From Firmicutes bacterium HGW-Firmicutes-9 (lineage in GTDB: Bacteria > Bacillota > Clostridia > Christensenellales > CAG-138): a stretch of 64,000 nucleotides of DNA. Positions 38,091 to 44,866 of the stretch are shown here, in pieces (positions within the stretch are counted from its first letter, which is position 1; the number at the start of each line of letters is the position of its first letter). The notes beneath the pieces were generated by a model. The model was not told where the DNA came from, ran no database searches, and was given only the letters and a program-made list of their open reading frames with translations. The position numbers and the translations under genes were made by a program. The stretch covers positions 610,089-674,088 of the forward strand of contig PGZM01000001.1 in NCBI GenBank assembly GCA_002841395.1, given 5' to 3'.

Positions 38091-38882
38091 ATGGAATCTA
38101 ACCAAATGGAAAACAAGGATGTATTTCAGGACATCATTCGGGATTATGAGGCGGCAAGACCCGGCTATCCGTCTGAGCTGTATTGCGATATCGTCGCGTT
38201 TTCGGAGCTTGGCAAGGGCGCGAAGGTGCTGGAGATTGGTTCCGGTCCCGGTCAGGCGACGGAGTATTTTGTTGAAAACGACTACGATACTACAGCGCTT
38301 GAGATTTCCGAAAAGCAAGTTGCGTTTCTGCGGGAAAAGTTTGCCGGGCAGGGAAACCTACGTTGCGTCTGCTCGACGTTTGAAGCGTTCGAAAGCCCAG
38401 ACGATTCGTTTGATCTGATCTTTTCCGCGACCGCGTTTCATTGGATTAAGCCGGAGGTTGGTTACCCGAAAGCGCATCGGCTGCTCAAACCAAACAGAGT
38501 GATGGCGGTTTTCTGGCATCTGGCGTCGATCATCGAGCCGGAGACGGAGATGCTGCGCAAGATCAGGGAGATTTATCGAACGCATGCGCCGGAGTTGGAT
38601 GACTACATCACGCGCGAGGAAGGGGAAGCGATGCATCTGCGGCGTATCGATGAAATGCGAACTGACGGATTGCTTCAGAATCCGGTATCAAGAACGTACC
38701 GTTGGCATGATGTGTATGAGACCGAACGGTATTTGAAGCTGATGAATTCCTATTCCGATTTTCACGCGATCATCAAGGATGCGCGCGAGGCGATTTTGAA
38801 TGAGGTCGCGGCGTATATCGAGCACAATGGCGGAAGGATTACGGTACCGCAGGAGGTGCGGTTGTATATGGCGAGGAAGTAA
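38091..38882 (+). CDS. Class I SAM-dependent methyltransferase
   Basis: A 263-residue methyltransferase. Motif I is V-L-E-I-G-S-G-P-G-Q-A-T near residue 45, an acidic motif II follows (T-A-L-E-I-S near 68), and F-D-L-I-F-S-A-T-A-F-H-W-I near 107 resembles the UbiE/Tam-like methyltransferase_11 group. The substrate is likely a small molecule. It is monocistronic, with its own terminator. Confidence 0.85.
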   Translation: MESNQMENKDVFQDIIRDYEAARPGYPSELYCDIVAFSELGKGAKVLEIGSGPGQATEYFVENDYDTTALEISEKQVAFLREKFAGQGNLRCVCSTFEAFESPDDSFDLIFSATAFHWIKPEVGYPKAHRLLKPNRVMAVFWHLASIIEPETEMLRKIREIYRTHAPELDDYITREEGEAMHLRRIDEMRTDGLLQNPVSRTYRWHDVYETERYLKLMNSYSDFHAIIKDAREAILNEVAAYIEHNGGRITVPQEVRLYMARK

Positions 38883-38909
38883 GGGAATAGGGAAAGAGAT
38901 GATGAGACC

Positions 38910-38932
38910 CCCGCTGAAAGGCGGGGTTTTTA
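38910..38932 (+). terminator. Terminator after the methyltransferase gene
   Basis: CCCCGC-TGAAA-GGCGGGG hairpin followed by five Ts, the same core as the terminator at 35851. Confidence 0.8.
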
Positions 38933-38943
38933 GTCATTATGAC

Positions 38944-38971
38944 TTGACTTTTACAATAAAATATGTATTAC
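38944..38971 (+). promoter_or_regulatory. Promoter of the AT-rich two-gene cassette
   Basis: TTGACT (38944-38949), a 16-bp spacer and TATTAC (38966-38971), with AT-rich surroundings. A TAGGAG ribosome site precedes the ATG at 39003. Confidence 0.5.
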
Positions 38972-39002
38972 TACAATTAAATCCAGTGTTTTAGGAGTAA
39001 AT

Positions 39003-39857
39003 ATGAAAAGAAAATCTATTCAGTTTGATTATTTACAGTTTTTTTATTACAAAGAAAATAAATCAGGAGCAATGCAAGAGAAACTTTTAGATTTAGCGCC
39101 GCTTCTACAACAAATAAGTAAGAAAGACTTGGCAAACACATGTAGGATGATTGATGATGAAGAACATCGGATGCAAATTTGTCGACATGATGAAGAGAAC
39201 AATTTTTGGGAAATACAACTACTACGACAGAGAGAGGAAAATCTTCCCGGTATCTCGTATGAAGATGGCTCTTATGAACTTATAAACCTACCAGACGGAC
39301 AATATATTGCCGAATCTTCTTCAATTCTTTATGATGCAAACAAGTCAATAATACTGTTTCAACGAAATAGATATGGATACACAATAAATGCGCTGCTAGC
39401 ATATATTAGGTCTCTTTACAGATCAAATCCGGATTTACATGCAAAACCAATTTTGAAACGAAATCAAATTAAAAAAATTAAGGATGATATTATTTATAGG
39501 AAAGTAATTCTAGTTTCTGACGGTAATCTTGACGCAGTAAAACCAAATTCGAGTTTGTTTAAAATCCTTAGTTCCTTTGGAGTATACCAAGGTCAATATG
39601 TTACTGTGGAGATAGGTATGGGGCATATGAGAAAACGAAACCTTAACTCTGCACCTACAGCGGAACTGATTCGCCAAGCATACAAATCAAACAGCACTAC
39701 ATTTTTGCAAGCTAGAATTGCTGAAAATAAAGATACGCGCATCGAAACAATTGATTTATTAAACGATAGAGAATCTGTAGTTTTTGATATAAATTATTCT
39801 CGTGAAAAACCTATAACGCATGACAGATTATATAAGGAATGTAAAAATAACTATTAA
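39003..39857 (+). CDS. Uncharacterised soluble protein, first gene of AT-rich cassette (DUF6731-like)
   Basis: A 284-residue soluble protein without signal or membrane helices. Recognisable stretches are F-D-Y-L-Q-F-F near the start, a W-E-I-Q-L-L-R-x-R-E-E-N-L-P-G-I segment near 75, and I-I-L-F-Q-R-N-R-Y-G near 118. These recall the uncharacterised DUF6731 family, a weak recollection rather than an alignment. The C-terminal third is mixed alpha/beta with a conserved-looking V-E-I-G-M-G-H segment. Codon use is strongly A/T at third positions, unlike nearly all neighbours, pointing to transfer. A membrane protein follows 14 bases downstream, so the pair probably acts together. Function is unknown; a defence role is conjecture. 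Confidence 0.6.
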   Translation: MKRKSIQFDYLQFFYYKENKSGAMQEKLLDLAPLLQQISKKDLANTCRMIDDEEHRMQICRHDEENNFWEIQLLRQREENLPGISYEDGSYELINLPDGQYIAESSSILYDANKSIILFQRNRYGYTINALLAYIRSLYRSNPDLHAKPILKRNQIKKIKDDIIYRKVILVSDGNLDAVKPNSSLFKILSSFGVYQGQYVTVEIGMGHMRKRNLNSAPTAELIRQAYKSNSTTFLQARIAENKDTRIETIDLLNDRESVVFDINYSREKPITHDRLYKECKNNY

Positions 39858-39871
39858 GAAGAAGGAAAAAC

Positions 39872-40378
39872 ATGTCTGGTAAAAATCAAATTCTGATGCC
39901 TTTACTTTGGGCTAGTTTGCCAATAGTAATTGGATTAGCAGCTGCATTCTCGGTGCTAGCACTCGTCAAGAAAGATATAAGTATTACAAATTTTGAATTC
40001 CTACTTAACTCTGCAATCACCTGCGCAGCAACATTCACAGGCTTTGTTCTTACTTCGATCTCAATTCTGCTCGGTTTAGGTTCTTGTTCAGTTATGTGTG
40101 CCCTTAGAGAAGGGAGTGGGTTTACTGAATTAAAGATTCTTTACTCGACAACACTGGTTTTAGGATTTGTTGTGATTCTATTTGCCACGACTTCTGGGGC
40201 ATGCTTGCCGTTTGAGAAGTGTATTCCGAAAGCTTTACTTAGTATCGGTGCAGGAACTATATTTTCGTATCTTTCAAGTTTGCTAATTACGGGATTTGTC
40301 TTACTGAAACTTATTAATCTAGCTCCTAAGGAATCGGCTGTAAGTATTGATATGAAACCAAGCACACCTGAAGAATAA
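39872..40378 (+). CDS. Four-helix membrane protein, second gene of AT-rich cassette
   Basis: A 168-residue protein with four predicted membrane helices (about 8-32, 43-70, 88-110 and 117-145), short loops and a soluble 20-residue tail. Helix 2 carries T-F-T-G-F-V-L-T-S-I-S-I-L, a Gly/Ser/Thr-rich stretch. The ribosome site AAGAAGGAAAAAC precedes the ATG. With the upstream soluble gene it has the layout of a sensor or nuclease plus membrane-effector pair, such as KwaA/KwaB of Kiwa. That is an analogy of architecture only; no homology was established. Confidence 0.6.
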   Translation: MSGKNQILMPLLWASLPIVIGLAAAFSVLALVKKDISITNFEFLLNSAITCAATFTGFVLTSISILLGLGSCSVMCALREGSGFTELKILYSTTLVLGFVVILFATTSGACLPFEKCIPKALLSIGAGTIFSYLSSLLITGFVLLKLINLAPKESAVSIDMKPSTPEE

Positions 40379-40512
40379 GCAACTTTGAACCGCACGATTG
40401 GGATGTAAAAAGAGTGGTATAAAAACAACAAATTAACGTGATTCGGATTTTAGTGTCTAAAATACCCCCAAACCAATACCATTTTCCAATTCACACAAAA
40501 TTCATATACACA

Positions 40513-40528
40513 TGTTTCACGTGAAACG
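40513..40528. promoter_or_regulatory. parS-like ParB/Spo0J binding site
   Basis: TGTTTCACGTGAAACG matches the 16-bp bacterial parS consensus (TGTTNCACGTGAAACA) at all but the last base. It lies in a non-coding stretch (40379-40615) that otherwise holds only AT-rich sequence. parS sites are usually clustered around the replication origin; no parA, parB or dnaA is in the window. Confidence 0.7.
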
Positions 40529-40615
40529 TTAACGCGGAATGAACAAAATCGTGAAAATTGGACGCAAGAACTAGTAACCAATAGTCAAAAAACGGAAGAT
40601 TGACCACAAGATATA

Positions 40616-40641
40616 GAAAACCGCCCAGATGGGCGGTTTTC
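40616..40641. terminator. Bidirectional terminator after the TM2 gene
   Basis: Perfect 11-bp stem (40616-40626 with 40631-40641), AGAT loop, with A4 and T4 at its ends. It faces the TM2 gene on the minus strand. Confidence 0.8.
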
Positions 40642-40661
40642 GGAGTTTTTGAGATTCGTTC

Positions 40662-41174
40662 TTAGATTTTGCTCATCAAAATCGCTTTTTTCTGCTCGTA
40701 CTCTTCCTGCGTAATCGCGCCGGAATCGCGGAGTTTGGCGAGTTTTTCGATCTGATCGAGCACATCTTCACGTGGAGACTTTGTCTCGCCCGCGTTGCCG
40801 TTTGCGGCGTAAGCATAGGCGCGATTCGGGTTCTTGTGCTGATCCTGCACGATGAGCCTGCTATCATCATCCGTGAAATTCTCGGTGGCGATCATGATGA
40901 TATCCACCAGCGCGCCGATGCCGAAGCAGCCCGCGGTGAGCAGCCAGAGGATGCCTGTGCCGATCTTGCCGACGTAGAAGCGGTGGATGCCGAGATAGCC
41001 AAGAAAGATCGAGAACAGCAGCGTCACGAGCCAATCCTTCTCGGAGTACTGGCCGCGCTGCGCGCTATACGCGCTCTGCGCTTTTGCCGCGCACTCGCCG
41101 CAGGTGCCGTTTGAGCTGCGGAATTCGCCGGGCTGAATCGCCCGCCCGCAATTGGTACAGTATTTGGTTTCCAT
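40662..41174 (-). CDS. TM2-domain protein with N-terminal zinc ribbon
   Basis: A 170-residue protein from the ATG at 41174 (GAGGGGG upstream). It has an N-terminal C-x-x-C...C-x-x-C zinc ribbon (residues 5-31), two membrane helices with the TM2 signature [14 protein letters not shown] near 60, then G-I-G-A-L-V-D, and a C-terminal SHOCT-like segment ([19 protein letters not shown] near 145-163). TM2 proteins are small and of unknown function; SHOCT tails are oligomerisation modules. Confidence 0.88.
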   Translation of the reverse strand: METKYCTNCGRAIQPGEFRSSNGTCGECAAKAQSAYSAQRGQYSEKDWLVTLLFSIFLGYLGIHRFYVGKIGTGILWLLTAGCFGIGALVDIIMIATENFTDDDSRLIVQDQHKNPNRAYAYAANGNAGETKSPREDVLDQIEKLAKLRDSGAITQEEYEQKKAILMSKI

Positions 41175-41569
41175 GATAAAATCCCCCTCATCAATATCGC
41201 CAGCCACCGGTGATTTCCCCCCTCCGGCGCGGGCGACTCCGCAACACAAGATTTCTTGCGGATTGTTCTAGAAAATATCATATACGTTCTGCTCTTTTTT
41301 GCAAGGCTTTTTGCCCATTTGTTACGGAAAATACGAAATGTGTATACATTTTCGCCGTTCTGATTCGGATTCAATCCGTGCGTTGAAGTTTCGGGAAACG
41401 AATCTCATTTTTTCGGCAGAACATGGCCGGAATCGGTTGACATCCGCGCGAAAGATGCTATAATACTTTTTGCCGCGGTTTGAGGATGGCAGCCACAATC
41501 CAACCCAAACTGCTGACGATAGGGCTCAGGCCGTCGACCGGAAACGGTGACCGCCGAGCGCCCGAATGC
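41175..41569. promoter_or_regulatory. Divergent region: TM2 promoter (minus) and second tRNA array promoter (plus)
   Basis: No gene is seen in these 395 bases. On the minus strand, TTGCAA and TATGAT (41304 down to 41277) with a 16-bp spacer form a promoter about 100 bases before the TM2 gene. On the plus strand, TTGACA (41437-41442), a 16-bp spacer and TATAAT (41459-41464) form a strong promoter for the second tRNA array, leaving a leader of about 100 nt. Confidence 0.65.
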
Positions 41570-41646
41570 GCCTCCTTAGCTCAGTTGGCTAGAGCACCTG
41601 ACTCTTAATCAGGGTGTCCAGGGTTCGAATCCCTGAGGGGGTACCA
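41570..41646 (+). tRNA. tRNA-Lys (anticodon CTT), copy 1
   Basis: 77-nt cloverleaf, acceptor GCCTCCT/AGGGGGT with G-T pairs, anticodon CTT, encoded CCA. Identical to 41978-42054. Confidence 0.96.
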
Positions 41647-41678
41647 ATTTTCCCGCCGCAGTCGCAAGCGGCAAATTT

Positions 41679-41754
41679 GCGGGAGTAGCTCATTTGGTAG
41701 AGCGCAGCCTTGCCAAGGCTGAGGTGGCGGGTTCGAGCCCCGTTTCCCGCTCCA
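41679..41754 (+). tRNA. tRNA-Gly (anticodon GCC), copy 2
   Basis: 76-nt cloverleaf identical to the gene at 35617-35692, anticodon GCC, encoded CCA. Confidence 0.97.
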
Positions 41755-41898
41755 TTTTTTTTCAAAGGGGATCGAAGCCGCGTTGCGAAAACAATCCAGT
41801 GGATTGTTTTTAGCGGCAGGGGAGCGAAAGCCGACAGACGCGCAGCGCGAAGCGCAAGCGGCAAAAGGCTTGAGCGGAGAGCCCCGTTTCCCGCTCCA
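41735..41898 (+). repeat. Duplicated 20-bp tRNA-Gly 3' end, att-like scar
   Basis: The last 20 bases of tRNA-Gly (41735-41754) recur exactly at 41879-41898 with no tRNA body before the second copy. The 124 bases between include a perfect 10-bp inverted repeat (41788-41797 with 41801-41810) and a GCG/AGC-rich stretch. A 3'-end duplication next to an intact tRNA is the usual result of site-specific integration followed by loss of the element. Confidence 0.6.
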
Positions 41899-41977
41899 AA
41901 CGTGATTTGGCGGCCGTATGGCCGCTATAATATTCCGGCGAATTTCAAAGGCGTTCAACGTCGTAGAAGCCGAGTAT

Positions 41978-42054
41978 GCCTCCTTAGCTCAGTTGGCTAG
42001 AGCACCTGACTCTTAATCAGGGTGTCCAGGGTTCGAATCCCTGAGGGGGTACCA
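41978..42054 (+). tRNA. tRNA-Lys (anticodon CTT), copy 2
   Basis: 77-nt cloverleaf identical to copy 1 at 41570, encoded CCA. A TATAAT at 41926-41931 upstream may give it a separate weak promoter. Confidence 0.96.
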
Positions 42055-42056
42055 AG

Positions 42057-42088
42057 ACCCGCGCGGACCGTTCCGTGCGGGTTTTTTT
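42057..42088 (+). terminator. Terminator of the second tRNA array
   Basis: 11-bp stem with one G-T (42057-42067 with 42072-42082), four-base loop, followed by a run of Ts. It starts 2 bases after the CCA. Confidence 0.85.
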
Positions 42089-42162
42089 GATCTCCGCAAG
42101 CAACCAAACGGTTTGACAGAACGCCTGAAAGAGTGTTATTCTTTTTCGGGGAGAACGAATGC

Positions 42163-42888
42163 GTGCAGACGATTTACATGAAAAAAAACGATAGCTTGGC
42201 AACGACGTTTGACGTTCCGCAAGGCATCACCGCATTGGTGGGCGGCGGCGGCAAAACGACGCTGATGCTGCGCCTCGCCAAGGAGCTAGCGCAGCGCGGC
42301 GCGCGCGTAATCGTCACCACCACAACGCACATCTTCCCGCCGGAGGGAATCCCAACGGGGAACCCTGCTAACGCAGAAGAAGTAGCGCACGCGCTGCTCA
42401 TAGAGCCGCTGCTCTGCCTCGGCAAACCTCTGAAAGACGGCAAACTCGGCGCGCCGGATCTGACCATGACGGCACTCAGCTTCCTTGCGGACTATGTTCT
42501 GGTCGAAGCGGACGGGGCAAAGCGCCTCCCGCTGAAAGCGCCCTCCGAATACGAGCCGGTCATACCGGCGGAGACGCAACTGGTCATCGCAGTCGCAGGG
42601 CTGGACGGCGCAGGACTGCCGATCCAAGATGCTGCGTTTCGCTCCGGACTGTATGCCGCGCTATGCGGCAAGAAGGAGACGGAGCTTGTGACGCCGCATG
42701 ATATCGCGTTGGTGCTCGCGCACGAAGCGGGGCAACGCAAAGATGTTCCACAAGGCGCACGATTTGCGGTGCTGCTCAATAAAGCGGACGATGCCGAGAG
42801 GAAGGCGACCGCTCAGGAAGTTGCGGCTGAGCTAGGGAACGATTCGGTCGAGCGCGTGGTGATTGCCTCGCTCGGCGGCAAATCATAA
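42163..42888 (+). CDS. yqeC: YqeC, selenium-cofactor biosynthesis P-loop protein
   Basis: About 241 residues from the GTG at 42163, preferred because GGGGAG lies 9 bases upstream; an ATG at 42178 is the alternative. Motifs are G-G-G-G-K-T-T-L (Walker A) near 24, T-T-T-T-H-I near 49 and V-E-A-D-G-A-K-R-L-P near 115, all YqeC-typical. YqeC is found with yqeB and selD in genomes that make selenium-dependent molybdenum hydroxylases; its reaction is not settled. First gene of the cluster here. Confidence 0.88.
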   Translation: MQTIYMKKNDSLATTFDVPQGITALVGGGGKTTLMLRLAKELAQRGARVIVTTTTHIFPPEGIPTGNPANAEEVAHALLIEPLLCLGKPLKDGKLGAPDLTMTALSFLADYVLVEADGAKRLPLKAPSEYEPVIPAETQLVIAVAGLDGAGLPIQDAAFRSGLYAALCGKKETELVTPHDIALVLAHEAGQRKDVPQGARFAVLLNKADDAERKATAQEVAAELGNDSVERVVIASLGGKS

Positions 42889-42891
42889 AAG

Positions 42892-42968
42892 AAGTCTCAC
42901 GCATCGCGTGATAAAAAGTAGACTCACGTAGCTCATGATAAAAAAGTCTCACGCATCGCGTGATAAAT
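42892..42968. repeat. Three tandem ~26-bp palindromic repeats before yqeB
   Basis: Units start at about 42892, 42918 and 42944 (26-bp period). Units 1 and 3 share 24 bases; unit 2 is diverged. Units 1 and 3 contain the perfect palindrome TCACGC-ATC-GCGTGA, followed by TAAA. The array fills the yqeC-yqeB gap up to the yqeB ribosome site. Not CRISPR: there are no unique spacers. Confidence 0.75.
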
Positions 42969-42982
42969 ATGAGGATTTTTCT

Positions 42983-43792
42983 ATGATCATTTGGGTACGC
43001 GGCGCGGGCGATATCGCAACCGGCATCGCGTTTCGGCTCCATAAAAGCGGATTTTCGATCGTGATGAGCGATCTGCCACAGCCGACATCGATCCGCAGGA
43101 CGGTCTGCTTCTCGGAAGCGATTGTCAACGGCGAAACCACGGTAGAGGATATCACCGCGCGGTTTGCTGCAAGTGCTGATGCCGCAAAAGCGATTCTGTC
43201 CGTGGGCGAAATCGCGCTGCTTGCCGACCCGACTGGAGACGCAGCGAAGCAGCTCAATCCGGTTGCCGTGATTGACGCGATTCTTGCCAAGCGCAATATG
43301 GGAACGAAGATCGACGATGCAAAGATCGTCGTCGGCGTTGGCCCCGGCTTCACGGCGGGCGTCGACTGTCATGCGGTGGTTGAGACCGCGCGCGGGCATA
43401 CGCTCGGGCGAGTTTATTACAGCGGTTCTGCGCTGCCGGACACGGGCATTCCCGGCAACATCGCCGGCTTTACGCTGGAGCGGCTCCTGCGCGCGCCGAA
43501 AGCGGGCGTGTTTCGCGGGGTAAAGAAGATCGGGGACGTGGTCGAGGCGGGCGATATCTGCGCCTATGTGGACGACGTGCCTGTCGTGACCGGCATTCGC
43601 GGCGTGCTGCGCGGGCTGCTGCCCGACGGGATCACCGTTTATGAGGGGATGAAGAGCGGAGACGTCGACCCTAGATGCGAGATTTCGCATTGCTTCACGG
43701 TCTCCGACAAAGCGCTGGCAATCGGCGGTGGCGCGATGGAAGCGGTACTGCATGGTTTGTCTGCGGGAGGGTATGAATGGAAACGGAAGTAA
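42983..43792 (+). CDS. yqeB: YqeB/EF2563-family selenium-dependent molybdenum hydroxylase maturation protein
   Basis: A 269-residue protein from the ATG at 42983 (GAGG 8 bases upstream); a longer in-frame start at 42935 would translate the repeat array and is rejected. The N-terminus W-V-R-G-A-G-D-I-A-T-G is a Rossmann-type nucleotide motif shared with XdhC-like proteins. YqeB is thought to help insert the selenium-containing Mo cofactor. Its end overlaps selD by 16 bases, showing tight coupling. Confidence 0.9.
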   Translation: MIIWVRGAGDIATGIAFRLHKSGFSIVMSDLPQPTSIRRTVCFSEAIVNGETTVEDITARFAASADAAKAILSVGEIALLADPTGDAAKQLNPVAVIDAILAKRNMGTKIDDAKIVVGVGPGFTAGVDCHAVVETARGHTLGRVYYSGSALPDTGIPGNIAGFTLERLLRAPKAGVFRGVKKIGDVVEAGDICAYVDDVPVVTGIRGVLRGLLPDGITVYEGMKSGDVDPRCEISHCFTVSDKALAIGGGAMEAVLHGLSAGGYEWKRK

Positions 43793-44811
43793 AACTCACG
43801 AAGCTCAGCAGCTGCGCAGGATGCGGTGCGAAGGTCGGCGCGGGCACGCTGTCCAAGTTGCTCGGCGACATGCCGACGCATTTTGACCCGAACTTGCTGG
43901 TCGGGTTTGACCGCTCGGACGATGCCTCTGTCTATCGCGTCAGCGACGAGCTTGCCCTTGTGCAGACGGTCGATTTCTTTCCGCCGATCGTGGACGATCC
44001 GTTTACCTTCGGGCAGATCGCCGCGACAAACGCGCTCTCGGATGTCTATGCAATGGGAGGAGAGCCGAAGCTCGCGCTCAACCTGCTCTGCATTCCAGAG
44101 AGCATGCCGCAGAGCGCAGTGCAGGCGATGCTTGCGGGCGGCTACAGCAAGGTTTACGAAGCGGGCGCAATCATCACGGGCGGGCACAGCATCTTCGACG
44201 ACGTGCCGAAGTACGGATTGTCCGTGACCGGGTTTGTGCATCCGGATCGGTTTTACAAAAACCATGGCGCGCGCGAAGGTGACGTGCTGTTTCTGACCAA
44301 ACCGCTCGGCGTTGGCATCCTGACCACTGCGGAGAAAGCGGAAATGCTGGAGGCGGGCGAGATCGACCGCGCGATTCAGCTCATGACCACACTCAACAAG
44401 GGCGCGCGGGATTGCGCTGTCAACTATCGCGTGCATGCTTGCACGGACGTCACGGGCTTTTCGCTGATGGGTCATATGCTCGAGATGATGCAGGGTTCCG
44501 ACCTCTCCGCTCGCGTGGAGACAGGCGCAATCGAGTTTTTACCGCGCGTGCTGGAGTTTGCCAATATGGGGCTGTTGCCCGCCGGCGTTTATCGCAACCG
44601 CAACTTTGCCGAACCGTTTGTGGAGGAGGGAGACCTGCCGCTCAAGGTTCGGGACGCGCTCTACGATCCGCAGACATCCGGCGGCCTGTTAATCGCGGTT
44701 GACCCGCAGGACGCAGACGCGCTGGAGCGCGACCTGATGGCGAGCGTGCCGAGCACGCAGCGCATCGGTACCGTGATTGCGAAATCCGGCAAGTCGATCT
44801 ATCTGGTATAA
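43777..44811 (+). CDS. selD: Selenide, water dikinase SelD
   Basis: A 344-residue selenophosphate synthetase. The N-terminal A-G-C-G-A-K motif has Cys16 at the catalytic position and Lys19 after it, so this is a cysteine form, not a selenocysteine form. D-D-A-S-V-Y near 48, G-G-H-S near 133 and the C-terminal D-P-Q-T-S-G-G-L-L are conserved. It makes selenophosphate from selenide and ATP. With no selA, selB or tRNA-Sec visible, the context argues for labile-selenium cofactor supply, though those genes could lie elsewhere. Confidence 0.96.
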   Translation: METEVKLTKLSSCAGCGAKVGAGTLSKLLGDMPTHFDPNLLVGFDRSDDASVYRVSDELALVQTVDFFPPIVDDPFTFGQIAATNALSDVYAMGGEPKLALNLLCIPESMPQSAVQAMLAGGYSKVYEAGAIITGGHSIFDDVPKYGLSVTGFVHPDRFYKNHGAREGDVLFLTKPLGVGILTTAEKAEMLEAGEIDRAIQLMTTLNKGARDCAVNYRVHACTDVTGFSLMGHMLEMMQGSDLSARVETGAIEFLPRVLEFANMGLLPAGVYRNRNFAEPFVEEGDLPLKVRDALYDPQTSGGLLIAVDPQDADALERDLMASVPSTQRIGTVIAKSGKSIYLV

Positions 44812-44824
44812 CAACTTGCATAAG

Positions 44825-44856
44825 AAAAGCCCGCCGGAATACCGGCGGGCTTTTTT
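44825..44856. terminator. Bidirectional terminator between selD and the cysteine desulfurase gene
   Basis: Perfect 13-bp stem (44825-44837 with 44842-44854), four-base loop, T6 on one side and A4 on the other. Confidence 0.88.
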
Positions 44857-44866
44857 GTCGCATCAA

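Noticed and set aside
39003..40378. Calling the two-gene cassette Kiwa (KwaA/KwaB)
   Set aside because: Gene order and sizes are only roughly similar and I could not identify the KwaB (DUF4868) signature, so only an architectural analogy is kept.
41589..41958. Overlapping minus-strand frames across the second tRNA array, with a hydrophobic I-H-W-I-V-F stretch
   Set aside because: They translate tRNA genes and the palindromic scar. Such peptides are common false calls over tRNAs in this group.
42892..42968. CRISPR array
   Set aside because: The repeats are directly adjacent at a 26-bp period with no unique spacers, only three units, and no cas genes are present.
43777..44811. Selenocysteine-containing SelD
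   Set aside because: The catalytic position is an ordinary Cys codon and there is no in-frame TGA.
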